Source: an uncultured Fibrobacter sp.
GTDB taxonomy: Bacteria > Fibrobacterota > Fibrobacteria > Fibrobacterales > Fibrobacteraceae
Direction of reading: 5' to 3'
DNA length: 64,000 nt
NCBI GenBank assembly: GCA_934699585.1
Contig: CAKUWY010000004.1
Location: 62,001 to 126,000, forward strand
Shown: piece after piece, positions 41,727-49,818 of the stretch
How the letters are laid out: each line of letters begins with the position of its first letter
How positions within the stretch are numbered: position 1 is the stretch's first letter
Program-made: the position numbers and the translations under genes
The notes under the pieces: model-generated
Told to the model about the DNA's origin: nothing
The model's input: only the letters and a program-made list of their open reading frames with translations
The model's database searches: none

Positions 41727-43667
41727 ATGGCAGAAGAATCTGAAGAAATGAAGAAGGCCGAAGAAGCCTACAGCGGTTCAAGCATTACCGTGCTAGAGGG
41801 CCTCGAAGCTGTGCGTGTGCGTCCCGCCATGTACATCGGCTCTACCGACATCCGCGGTCTCCACCACCTGGTATGGGAAGTGGTTGACAACTCCGTAGAT
41901 GAAGCCCTGGCTGGATTCTGCAGCCACATCGAAATTTCCATTCTGCCCGGCAACGGCATCCGCGTTACCGACAACGGCCGCGGTATTCCTACCGATATTC
42001 ACCCCAAGGAACACATCGGCACCATCGAAGTGGTGATGACCAAGCTCCATGCGGGCGGAAAGTTCGACAGCAATTCCTACAAGGTTTCTGCAGGTCTCCA
42101 CGGCGTGGGCGTAAGCTGCGTGAACGCCCTTTCCAACAAGTTGATCGTGACGGTCCGCCGTGACGGCAAGGTGGTGAAGCAGGAATTCTCCAGGGGTATC
42201 CCCTGCGGCCCCCAGGTAGAAGTCGGTCCGTCGGATGGAACGACAGGCACCAGCGTGGAATTCTACCCGGACGATTCCATCTTTACTGAAACCGTTTACG
42301 TTTACGACACGCTGGCCACCCGTTTCCGCGAACTGGCGTTCCTCATGAGCGGGCTTCGCCTGACCCTTACCGACGAACGTGACCCGGAAAACATCCAGTC
42401 CGACACCTTCTGCTTCCCGGGAGGCGTTTCCGAATTCGTGCGTTACGTAGATGAACACCGCACGCCCCTTTTCCAGGAGCCCATCCACCTGGTGCTCCCC
42501 GACGGACAGTTCCCGCTGGAAGTGGCCATGTGGTATAACGACGGCTACCAGGAAAACTTCTTCAGCTTCGTGAACAACGTGAACACCTACGATGGCGGAA
42601 CCCACGTGACGGGCTTCAAGACAGCCCTGACCCGCGTCATCAACAAGTTCGCCGCCGAAATGCCCAAGGGCAAAAAGGATATCCAGATTGCGGCAGACGA
42701 TATTCGCGAAGGCCTTACCGCCGTTATCGCCATCAAGGTTTCCCAGCCCCAGTTCGAAGGCCAGACCAAACGCAAGCTGGGCAACTCCGAAATCGCAAGC
42801 TATGTGAATAGCGCCTTCGGTGCCAAGCTGGAAGAATACTTCCAAGAAAATCCGGCCGCCATCAAGGTGATTCTCGACAAGGTTTATAACGCCGCCGTAG
42901 CCCGCGAAGCGGCCCACCGCGCCCGTACCCTCGCCCGCCGCAAGAACATCTTGGAAAGCGGTGGACTTCCGGGCAAGCTGGCCGACTGCAGTAGCCGCGA
43001 CCCCAAGGAATGCGAAATGTTCATCGTGGAAGGTGACTCCGCTGGCGGTTCTGCCAAGATGGGCCGTAACCGTGAATTCCAGGCAATCCTCCCCATCCGC
43101 GGTAAAATCCTGAACGTGGAAAAGGCGAGCCTCCACCGCGTTCTGGACACCGAAGAAATCCAGAACTTGGTGAACGCCATCGGCACAGGGATTGGCACCG
43201 AATTCAAGATCGAGAAGCTCCGTTACCACAAGATTATCATCATGACCGATGCCGATGTGGACGGTTCCCATATCCAGACTCTGCTCCTGACCTTCTTCTT
43301 CCGCTATATGCGGCCCCTCATCGACGAAGGGCATATCTTCCTTGCCATGCCGCCCCTGTACAAACTGAAGGTTGGCCAGAAGGAACGTTACCTCTTTGAC
43401 GAGACGGACAAGGACAAGGCCATGGCCGAAATCGAGGACAAGAAGAACGTCAGCATCAACCGATTCAAAGGTCTTGGCGAAATGTCCCCGGAACAGCTGA
43501 ACGAAACCACCATGGACCCCTCCAGGCGTTTCTTGAAGCAGTGCACCATCGAAGACAGTGTGCTTGCCGACCAGATTTTCAGCATGCTCATGGGCGAAGA
43601 CGTGGAACCCCGCCGCAAGTTCATCGAGAACAACGCCTACAAGGTCCTGAAGGACTTGGATATCTAG
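41727..43667 (+). CDS. gyrB: DNA gyrase subunit B
   Basis: ATP-driven type II topoisomerase subunit that introduces negative supercoils. The GHKL ATPase part has VVDNSVDEALAG, VTDNGRGIP and GLHGVGVSCVNALS. The transducer and TOPRIM domains follow, with EGDSAGGSAK and DADVDGSHI. The C-terminal segment RRFKGLGEMSPEQL-type motif (here FKGLGEMSPEQL) is present. Length 646, without the insertion of the E. coli protein. ATG 41727 follows AGAGGAAAT, and the frame opens at 41685 within dciA. gyrA is not in the window. Confidence 0.96.
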   Translation: MAEESEEMKKAEEAYSGSSITVLEGLEAVRVRPAMYIGSTDIRGLHHLVWEVVDNSVDEALAGFCSHIEISILPGNGIRVTDNGRGIPTDIHPKEHIGTIEVVMTKLHAGGKFDSNSYKVSAGLHGVGVSCVNALSNKLIVTVRRDGKVVKQEFSRGIPCGPQVEVGPSDGTTGTSVEFYPDDSIFTETVYVYDTLATRFRELAFLMSGLRLTLTDERDPENIQSDTFCFPGGVSEFVRYVDEHRTPLFQEPIHLVLPDGQFPLEVAMWYNDGYQENFFSFVNNVNTYDGGTHVTGFKTALTRVINKFAAEMPKGKKDIQIAADDIREGLTAVIAIKVSQPQFEGQTKRKLGNSEIASYVNSAFGAKLEEYFQENPAAIKVILDKVYNAAVAREAAHRARTLARRKNILESGGLPGKLADCSSRDPKECEMFIVEGDSAGGSAKMGRNREFQAILPIRGKILNVEKASLHRVLDTEEIQNLVNAIGTGIGTEFKIEKLRYHKIIIMTDADVDGSHIQTLLLTFFFRYMRPLIDEGHIFLAMPPLYKLKVGQKERYLFDETDKDKAMAEIEDKKNVSINRFKGLGEMSPEQLNETTMDPSRRFLKQCTIEDSVLADQIFSMLMGEDVEPRRKFIENNAYKVLKDLDI

Positions 43668-43670
43668 GCC

Positions 43671-44675
43671 ATGAATCTGAACAAGGCCGATTTCCAGACT
43701 GTGCTGGGCCAGGCGCGAGAACTGGTCCAGGACCAGCTTGCCCTGACGGAGCAGGTCATCTTGAACGTGGCCAAAAATGCCCCGGCTGGAATTTCGGACA
43801 GGCTTGCCGCCCTTTTCCAGAAGAAGGGAAAGCGCATCCGCTCCACCCTGCTTTGCCTTATCGCCAACTGCGGAAAATCTACTGTTGACGTTGACCGGGT
43901 GGCACACGCCTGCGCGGGCATTGAACTGTTGCACAGCGCAAGCCTTGTTCACGACGACATCATCGACGACACCGAAGTCCGGCGCGGGCAAAAAACGGCA
44001 CACAAGGAATGGGGCACCCAGGTGGCCGTTCTCATTGGCGACTACGTGCTTTCCCAGTCCATGCAGAGCGTTATCGAAGAGGCGGAACGGGACGTTCCCG
44101 TAATCCTCTCCCAGGCGGCAGACCAGCTGATTGCCGGAGAGATTCTGGAGCTGGACCACAGTGGCGATATGAGCCTTTCCTTTGAAACTTACAACCGGAT
44201 TATCGACGGAAAGACGGCAGCCCTGATTAATGCTGCCGCTAGAATCGGAGCCGTTCTTGCCGGGTTCGACAAGCCCTTGGTGGACAAGTGCGCCGAGATG
44301 GGAAGCCACTTCGGCATCGCCTTCCAGATTATCGATGACCTGTTGGATTACGGTTACGGTTCCAAGAACCTGGACAAGGCCAAGTTTACCGATCTTTCAA
44401 ACGGGCTCATAACGCTCCCCCTGCTGTTCTATTTCGAAAGCAGTTCTGCTGAAGAACGGAGCGAAATGGAAAACCTGATTAAGCGGGCCTCCGAAGACAA
44501 TGTTCCTGCGCTAATTAAGCAAAGGTTAATCGACAAGGGAGCCTTCGACAAGGCGAAGGCTACCGCTCAAGACCATTTGGAAAAGGCTCTGGAAATAGCC
44601 CAGTCCCTGCCGGAAAGCGCCTTTACCGACGAAATTATTGCCATGTTTGCCTCTATGAGCAACCGTGGCAATTGA
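43671..44675 (+). CDS. Trans-polyprenyl diphosphate synthase
   Basis: 334 residues. First Asp-rich motif LVHDDIIDD and second FQIIDDLLDY identify a head-to-tail prenyl synthase. The chain-length region before the first motif (HACAGIELLHSASL) resembles octaprenyl/heptaprenyl synthases that make quinone side chains, but product length cannot be read with certainty. ATG 43671 lies 3 bases after the gyrB stop. It is the last gene of the run and converges on the GH16 gene 20 bases away. Confidence 0.92.
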   Translation: MNLNKADFQTVLGQARELVQDQLALTEQVILNVAKNAPAGISDRLAALFQKKGKRIRSTLLCLIANCGKSTVDVDRVAHACAGIELLHSASLVHDDIIDDTEVRRGQKTAHKEWGTQVAVLIGDYVLSQSMQSVIEEAERDVPVILSQAADQLIAGEILELDHSGDMSLSFETYNRIIDGKTAALINAAARIGAVLAGFDKPLVDKCAEMGSHFGIAFQIIDDLLDYGYGSKNLDKAKFTDLSNGLITLPLLFYFESSSAEERSEMENLIKRASEDNVPALIKQRLIDKGAFDKAKATAQDHLEKALEIAQSLPESAFTDEIIAMFASMSNRGN

Positions 44676-44695
44676 TACACCTAAAAAATACCTAT

Positions 44696-45592
44696 TTAAT
44701 TTGCTGGTTCGCGGGTCATCAACAGCTTGCAGTAGCCGTCTTCGACTACGACGTTGTCGGGCGAATGGGTTGTGAGTTCCATCTCCCAATTGCCTGTAGT
44801 CCAATGGACCGTATTGAGAGAGCTTCCATCAAAGTCGTCTTGCCAGGATTTGGTAAAGGTCTTATTCTCGGTATCGTAGGAATAGACACGAACGTAGTCA
44901 ATCCACTGGATTTGAGGACCGTCAGCGAGTTCGTCGCCTGTAAATGTCCCTGTCCAGGCGGGGGACTTGGATGCCCAGAAATTAAAGCGGAGTGATTCTT
45001 CTTTTGTGAGGAATGCCACTTGATCTTTGTCGGCATGGTTTCCGTTTGTTGTTCCTAATTCAACACGACGGATTTCTACGCTGTCAATTTCCCAGGCCAC
45101 ATATTCTGGAGTCCAGATAATGCCGTACAGGTGGAAATCTTCGGTGGCATCAAAACCAAAGTCGTGTTTCTGTTCGGTAACGGTCGTACCCGAAATGCTT
45201 GGATCTTCTTCGCGGGTAATGATGTTGGACTGCCATTTGCTTTTGCTGGTGCCAAGAACTTCGATGTCGATTTCATTCCAAGGTTCTGTTCCTTTTTTCC
45301 AGGACAAGTCGTAGTTGAGGAACATGGAGGTCACTGTTCCGGGGAAAGACGCCATTTTCATGCGGGCTTCGAAGCGGCCATACTTAAACTGTTCTACGCC
45401 GGTAAGTTCGGCTCCATAGTACTTGTAGGTAACCGCGGTAGCTGCTGAAGATTCAGGTTCGGTGGCTGCTGAAGATTCGGGTTCAGCAACAGCTGAAGAT
45501 TCTGGATCGTTGTTGTTTGCGGAACTGCTGTCGTCGGAGCAGGCGGCGAACAGGCCGAGTGCAATGATCGGGAGAATGAATTTAGTTTTCAT
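44696..45592 (-). CDS. GH16 beta-glucanase lipoprotein, circularly permuted
   Basis: 298 residues. Lipobox LFAAC (about residues 14-18), then a linker with repeats of EPESSAAT, then the catalytic domain. The E-x-D-x-E catalytic motif is EIDIE with Glu107, Asp109 and Glu111 in NEIDIEVLG. The domain begins with the strand region GRFEARMKMA... and ends with SWQDDFDGSSLNTVHW, a segment that is N-terminal in Bacillus lichenases, so the domain is permuted as known for the F. succinogenes 1,3-1,4-beta-glucanase. Probable substrate: mixed-linkage beta-glucan. ATG 45592 has AGGTAATCCC upstream. The lipid anchor (rather than secretion) is notable. Confidence 0.9.
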   Translation of the reverse strand: MKTKFILPIIALGLFAACSDDSSSANNNDPESSAVAEPESSAATEPESSAATAVTYKYYGAELTGVEQFKYGRFEARMKMASFPGTVTSMFLNYDLSWKKGTEPWNEIDIEVLGTSKSKWQSNIITREEDPSISGTTVTEQKHDFGFDATEDFHLYGIIWTPEYVAWEIDSVEIRRVELGTTNGNHADKDQVAFLTKEESLRFNFWASKSPAWTGTFTGDELADGPQIQWIDYVRVYSYDTENKTFTKSWQDDFDGSSLNTVHWTTGNWEMELTTHSPDNVVVEDGYCKLLMTREPAN

Positions 45593-45909
45593 GGGATTAC
45601 CTCTCTTTTCTCTTAATATACAATCAAAGCGGAGAAAAGGAACTTATGAAATGATGTTTTCTTTTGAATAAGTGTGGTAATGCTCCCCAAAAAGCTATTT
45701 AACTTTCCAAATTTCGTTCAAAACCGAGCGAGACAAAGAACGCTTTGGTGTAGCGCACATTCTCAGCGAGGTTTAAGAAACAAGTAAGACGAGACCACGA
45801 CCCCTTTATGATTAAAGGCATACGGAAGCCTAGCAAGAGCAGGAACAACTCCGCGTAGCGTACTAAAACGTACGTGAGTGGAGTTGCGACGAACTATTGC
45901 GACGGCTTC
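45593..45909. other. Intergenic region between pilC and the GH16 gene
   Basis: Contains TATATTAAG (minus strand) as a possible promoter box for the GH16 gene, an AAACC/GGTTT repeat-like stretch near 45721-45772, and the long inverted repeat described separately. No gene is supported. Confidence 0.5.
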
Positions 45910-45921
45910 CTAGCCTTTAAT
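45811..45921. repeat. 111-base nested inverted repeat over the pilC stop codon
   Basis: Arms from outside in: ATTAAAGGC/GCCTTTAAT, GGAAGCC/GGCTTCC, CAACTCC/GGAGTTG, CGTAC/GTACG. The right arm contains the last codons and stop of pilC (stop 45910-45912). It may act as terminator or mRNA stabiliser for the pilT-pilC unit. Confidence 0.75.
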
Positions 45922-47112
45922 AGCGTCGCCCATGGAGAACATAGGCATATACATAGCAATCAGCAGGCCGCCGACGGCACCGCCCAGGAACACGATGATC
46001 ATCGGTTCCATCATGCCTACCACGGCGTCCACGGCGGCGTCCACTTCTTCGTCGTAAAAATCGGCGAGCTTCAGAAGCATGCCACCAAGGTTGCCGGTCT
46101 TTTCGCCCACGCCGGTCATCTGGATAACCATGGGAGGGAAAATGCCGACGTCGGTCATGGGTTCCGCGATGGACTTACCACCGGCGATACCGATAGAAAT
46201 CTTGTTGATGGATTTTTCTACCACCTTGTTGCTTACGGTAGAGGCCACCACCTTCAGGGAATCCATAATGGACACACCGGCGTTCAAAAGGGTTCCTAGG
46301 GTGCGGGCAAAGCTTGCTGTCGTAGATTTGATTTGCAGGTCACCTAGCTTTGGAACCTTCAGCATAAATCCATCCCATGCAAACTTGACAGACGGAACTT
46401 TCATAGACATCTTGAACCCGACGATGAGGATGACGACACCTATCACCATGAAGGCCGCATTATCGCGTATAAAGTCCGATATGCTCATCACCACAAGAGT
46501 CGGGGCAGGTAGCTCTGCGTCGAGGGCGGCGAACTGTTCGGCAAAGGTGGGCACCACGAAGGTCATAAGGGCAATCACCACCAGGATACCCACAATCACA
46601 AGCATCACAGGGTAGGTCAAGGCTTTTTTTACCTTGCGCTTTAGGCGTTCCTGGTTTTCAAGGGTTTCTGCCAAACGAGCAAGAATGCCGTCCAAGATAC
46701 CGCCCGCTTCGCCTGCCGCCACCATGTTGGTGTACAGAGGGCCAAACACCTTGGGGTGCTGGGCCAAGGCGTCAGCCAAAGAAGAACCGCCGTTGATGGA
46801 CTGGGTAATCTTGTGGATGACGGACTTGAGTTCCGGGTTTTCGCACTGTTCCTCCAGAATGTTCAGACATTGGAGCATAGGAAGGCCTGCCGAACTCATA
46901 GACGAGAACATACGGGTGAACCTGGCGATGTCGGCGTGCTTGATGCCGGAACCGATTTTAATCTTGATTTCGGTAGGCTTCTTTTTCAGGCTCGTAATGA
47001 CAAGTCTGCGCCGTAGGAGCATGGACTCGGCTTCGGCCTTGTCCTTGGCTTCTAGGGAACCTTGAAAAACGTTGCCCTGGGTGTTTTGGGCCTTGTACAA
47101 AAATTCTGGCAT
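45910..47112 (-). CDS. pilC: Type IV pilus/T2SS inner-membrane platform protein
   Basis: 400 residues. Two T2SSF domains (HADIARFTRMFSSMSSAGLPM and STTASFARTLGTLLNAGVSI, quoted in parts: FTRMFSSMSSAGLPM, FARTLGTLLNAGVSI) with three membrane helices (about residues 170-195, 220-240, 370-390). PilC/GspF forms the platform through which the assembly ATPases work. It lies 3 bases downstream of pilT in the same orientation. PilB, pilin and secretin genes are not in the window. Gliding or adhesion to fibres are possible roles. Confidence 0.94.
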   Translation of the reverse strand: MPEFLYKAQNTQGNVFQGSLEAKDKAEAESMLLRRRLVITSLKKKPTEIKIKIGSGIKHADIARFTRMFSSMSSAGLPMLQCLNILEEQCENPELKSVIHKITQSINGGSSLADALAQHPKVFGPLYTNMVAAGEAGGILDGILARLAETLENQERLKRKVKKALTYPVMLVIVGILVVIALMTFVVPTFAEQFAALDAELPAPTLVVMSISDFIRDNAAFMVIGVVILIVGFKMSMKVPSVKFAWDGFMLKVPKLGDLQIKSTTASFARTLGTLLNAGVSIMDSLKVVASTVSNKVVEKSINKISIGIAGGKSIAEPMTDVGIFPPMVIQMTGVGEKTGNLGGMLLKLADFYDEEVDAAVDAVVGMMEPMIIVFLGGAVGGLLIAMYMPMFSMGDAIKG

Positions 47113-47115
47113 AGC

Positions 47116-48183
47116 TTACACACCTTCCTTCACGAACAGCTGTTCCAGCTGGTCGGGGCTGGGGGAACGGGAAAGGGCTTCGAAACGGTCCACCTTGCGG
47201 TTCTTGACCAGTTCGCAGAGGCACATGTTCATGGTGTTCATGCCGAACTTCTGGCCGATTTCAATCATGGACTCGACCTGGTGCACCTTGTCTTCGCGAA
47301 TCAGGGAGCGGATACCGGGAGTCACGTTCATGATTTCGTAGGCCATGACGCGTCCGCCGCCAATGCGGGGAACCAGGGTCTGGCATATCACGCCCTGGAG
47401 CACAAAGGACAGCTGGGTGCGCACCGTCTGCTGCTCGCCCTTGGGGAAGGCATCCACGATACGGTTGATGGTCTGCACGCAGGAGTTGGTGTGGAGTGTC
47501 GCGAAGGCCAAGTGGCCAGTTTCGGCAATGGTAAGGGCCGCACGGATGGTTTCCAGGTCACGCATTTCGCCGATGAGTACCACGTCGGGGTCTTGACGGA
47601 GCGCCATCTTCAGAGCCTGGGAGAAACTGTTGGTGTCGCTGCCCACTTCGCGCTGGTTCACCATGCAACCCTGGTGCTTGTGCAAGAATTCGATAGGGTC
47701 TTCTACGGTGAGAATGTGGTCGTGACGCTCCTTGTTGATCTTGTCGATCATGGCGGCAAGAGTCGTAGATTTACCGGAACCGGTAGCGCCGGTCACCAGA
47801 ACCAGACCCGAGGGACGGGTAGTAAATTCGGCCAGGATTTTCGGGAGACCCAGTTCCTTGAAGGTGCGAATATCAAGGGGAATAATACGGAGGGCAATAG
47901 CCACGCAGCCGCGCTGCAGGTAGGCGTTGGCACGGAAACGGGCAAGGTTTGCGATACCGAAGGAGAAGTCGCATTCCTTCTGCTGTTCGAAGGTCTTCTT
48001 CTGCATCTCGTTCATGAGACTGTAGGTCATGCGCATGGTCTCGTCCGGTTTCAGCTTGTCGGCCCCGATAGGGGTGAGCTTGCCGGAGATACGGAGGAGG
48101 GGAGGGGAGCCTGCCGTGATATGCAAGTCGGAGGCTCCGCGTTTGACCATTTCAGAAAGAAGTTCTTGAATATTGTATGCCAT
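47116..48183 (-). CDS. pilT: Type IV pilus retraction ATPase
   Basis: 355 residues. The N-terminal PAS-like part has SEMVKRGASDLHITAGSPP. Walker A is GATGSGKSTT, the Asp box ILTVEDPIEFLH, Walker B VVLIGEMRDLETI, and the His box GHLAFATLHTNS, followed by the C-terminal AIREGK-like region (SLIREDK). PilT depolymerises the pilus, powering twitching. The frame opens at TTG 48189, and ATG 48183 is chosen. There is no ribosome binding site, and TATATTCT lies five bases before the ATG, consistent with a leaderless message. Confidence 0.94.
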   Translation of the reverse strand: MAYNIQELLSEMVKRGASDLHITAGSPPLLRISGKLTPIGADKLKPDETMRMTYSLMNEMQKKTFEQQKECDFSFGIANLARFRANAYLQRGCVAIALRIIPLDIRTFKELGLPKILAEFTTRPSGLVLVTGATGSGKSTTLAAMIDKINKERHDHILTVEDPIEFLHKHQGCMVNQREVGSDTNSFSQALKMALRQDPDVVLIGEMRDLETIRAALTIAETGHLAFATLHTNSCVQTINRIVDAFPKGEQQTVRTQLSFVLQGVICQTLVPRIGGGRVMAYEIMNVTPGIRSLIREDKVHQVESMIEIGQKFGMNTMNMCLCELVKNRKVDRFEALSRSPSPDQLEQLFVKEGV

Positions 48184-48235
48184 ATTCAAGAATATAACTA
48201 AAAAGGTGGATTATTTTCATAAATTCTAGTGCGTT

Positions 48236-48748
48236 ATGCGAATTTCTGTACGAAAATTGGCCCTGATTCCGCTGTTTCTGCTTGCGTTATTCGTGTTATC
48301 CCGCATCACAGCCCAGGAACCAGAGTTTCATGAAATGCCTACAGAGATTGTCAATTTCGTAGCCTTAAAGGCCGATGGCAGCAAAACGGACTACGAAAGC
48401 GAAAAAGGAAAGGTCACCCTTATAGTGCTAAGCGCCAGCTGGTGCCCAGGATGCCTCATGGAAATCCCCATGCTGAAACGCCTGCACCAAAAATACAGAG
48501 ATAAGGGCCTAAGAATTCTGATGATTAACGAGGACGACAACTTGAAAGCCATGGCACGGTTCATTAGGGCAAAAGAGATTCCCTGGACCGTGGTCCACTG
48601 GAACCGCGACGCTTCGAACGCCGTGGGGAGCCCGGGGTACATTCCGGCCACTTGCCTGGTAGGAGCCAACAACAAAATTGAGATGGCCGTTGTAGGTGAA
48701 GTTTCCGAAGATGTTTTGGAAAAAAGAATCCTGCAGTTGCTGAATTAA
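48236..48748 (+). CDS. TlpA/ResA-like periplasmic thioredoxin
   Basis: 170 residues. An N-terminal signal anchor (LALIPLFLLALFVLS) is followed by a thioredoxin fold with active site ASWCPGCLMEIP (CPGC) and the cis-Pro loop GYIPATCLV. Such proteins reduce periplasmic disulfides or serve cytochrome maturation, and the partner is not apparent. The gene is divergent from pilT across 52 bases. No clear ribosome binding site is seen. Confidence 0.85.
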   Translation: MRISVRKLALIPLFLLALFVLSRITAQEPEFHEMPTEIVNFVALKADGSKTDYESEKGKVTLIVLSASWCPGCLMEIPMLKRLHQKYRDKGLRILMINEDDNLKAMARFIRAKEIPWTVVHWNRDASNAVGSPGYIPATCLVGANNKIEMAVVGEVSEDVLEKRILQLLN

Positions 48749-48761
48749 TGTTTTGGAACAC

Positions 48762-49715
48762 CTAGGCAATCGGGCTGGGAAATAGGATTACATCCTTGAT
48801 TTCTTTCTTGTTCATGGCCAGCATGAACAGACGATCTAGGCCCAGAGCTACGCCGGAGCTGGCAGGCATTCCTGATTTTAGGGCATCAAGAAAATTTTCG
48901 TCTAGGGTAGGTAGGGTTTTCCCCATCTGCTTGCGGATTTCAAGGTCAGCCTCGAAGCGTCGTCGCTGTTCTGTTGCATCGGTGAGTTCCGTATAGCCGT
49001 TGCAAAGCTCCACTTGGTCCACAAAGAGCTCGAACCGCCTGGCCCAGGTGTGGCCGTCTTCGCCAACGTAGGTCTGGGCGAGAGCCGCCTGGGACTGGGG
49101 GTAATCCAAGATGAATTCCGGACCATTCTTCGCTAACGCCGGCTCTACGGCAAAGACCATCAGATAGTCCCACCAGTCTTCGCGGGACATGTCTGTAGAG
49201 GCGGCTGGGAGGGGAATGTCCTTGGTCTTGCAGGCTACGACGAAGTCACCGTCGGTGGCGGTAAGGGGGTCCACACCGGCGTAATTCCTGAAGGCGTCAA
49301 TCCAACGGGTGCGGCGGGCGTTGAGGGGCTTTCCGAGAATCTCCGAGACCAGGGCTTCCACCTCGTCCATCAACTGCTCCTGGGGCATGCCTACGCGATA
49401 CCATTCCACCATGCTGAATTCGTTGTTATGGTGTGCGCCGAATTCATCTTTGCGAAAGGACTTGGCAATCTGGAAAATGTCGCCGAAACCTGCCGAGAGC
49501 AGGCGCTTCATGTGGAATTCCGGACTGGTCATCATGAAACGGCGAGGCGATTCAATCTCGAAGTAATCCAGCTGCGGGTCGGTGCCGCAAGCGTTGGACA
49601 GCACCGGCGTTTCTACCTCCAACACTCCACGTGCTTCGAAGAATGCACGAACCTTGCGCATCAGGTCTTGACGCTTTATCCAGGTTTCACGATTGCAGGT
49701 AGGAGCGAAGGACAT
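48762..49715 (-). CDS. epmA: EF-P beta-lysylation synthetase homolog (EpmA/GenX)
   Basis: 317 residues. Class II synthetase core like the C-terminal half of LysRS without the anticodon-binding domain: VLEVETPVLSNACGTDPQLD, MTSPEFHMKRLLSAGFGDIFQIAKSFR-type motif 2 (here SPEFHMKRLLSAGF and IFQIAKSFRKDE), HHNNEFSMVEWYR and motif 3 GVALGLDRLFML. EpmA attaches beta-lysine to a lysine of elongation factor P. EpmB and EF-P are not in the window. It is preceded by a degenerate tandem tract. Confidence 0.93.
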   Translation of the reverse strand: MSFAPTCNRETWIKRQDLMRKVRAFFEARGVLEVETPVLSNACGTDPQLDYFEIESPRRFMMTSPEFHMKRLLSAGFGDIFQIAKSFRKDEFGAHHNNEFSMVEWYRVGMPQEQLMDEVEALVSEILGKPLNARRTRWIDAFRNYAGVDPLTATDGDFVVACKTKDIPLPAASTDMSREDWWDYLMVFAVEPALAKNGPEFILDYPQSQAALAQTYVGEDGHTWARRFELFVDQVELCNGYTELTDATEQRRRFEADLEIRKQMGKTLPTLDENFLDALKSGMPASSGVALGLDRLFMLAMNKKEIKDVILFPSPIA

Positions 49716-49729
49716 TGGTAGTAGGAAGT

Positions 49730-49816
49730 GTGAGGTGTGGAGTGTGGAGTGTGGAGTGTGAAGTGAGGAGTGTGAAGTGTGAAATTATCATTTCACATTA
49801 CACACTACACACTACA
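49730..49816. repeat. Inverted degenerate tract of GTGTGGAGT and CACACTACA words
   Basis: About nine irregular GTGTGGAGT/GTGAAGT units, a centre GTGTGAAATTATCATTTCACA that is palindromic (shown in part: TGAAATTATCATTTCA), then CACACTACA units. Related to the tract at 17062-17130. The whole can fold into a long hairpin. Confidence 0.75.
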
Positions 49817-49818
49817 CA

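Noticed and set aside
41372..43667. Replication origin next to dciA and gyrB
   Set aside because: No dnaA, dnaN or clustered DnaA boxes are seen; the gene pair alone does not mark an origin.
41793..44309. Very long antisense open frame (about 840 codons) over gyrB and the prenyl synthase gene
   Set aside because: It mirrors codon structure of the well-supported sense genes, lacks any recognisable motif and has no ribosome binding site. The same applies to long antisense frames over gltX, metH and ctpA.
49730..49816. CRISPR array
   Set aside because: The units are 7-9 bases, irregular and without spacers; no cas genes are present anywhere in the window.
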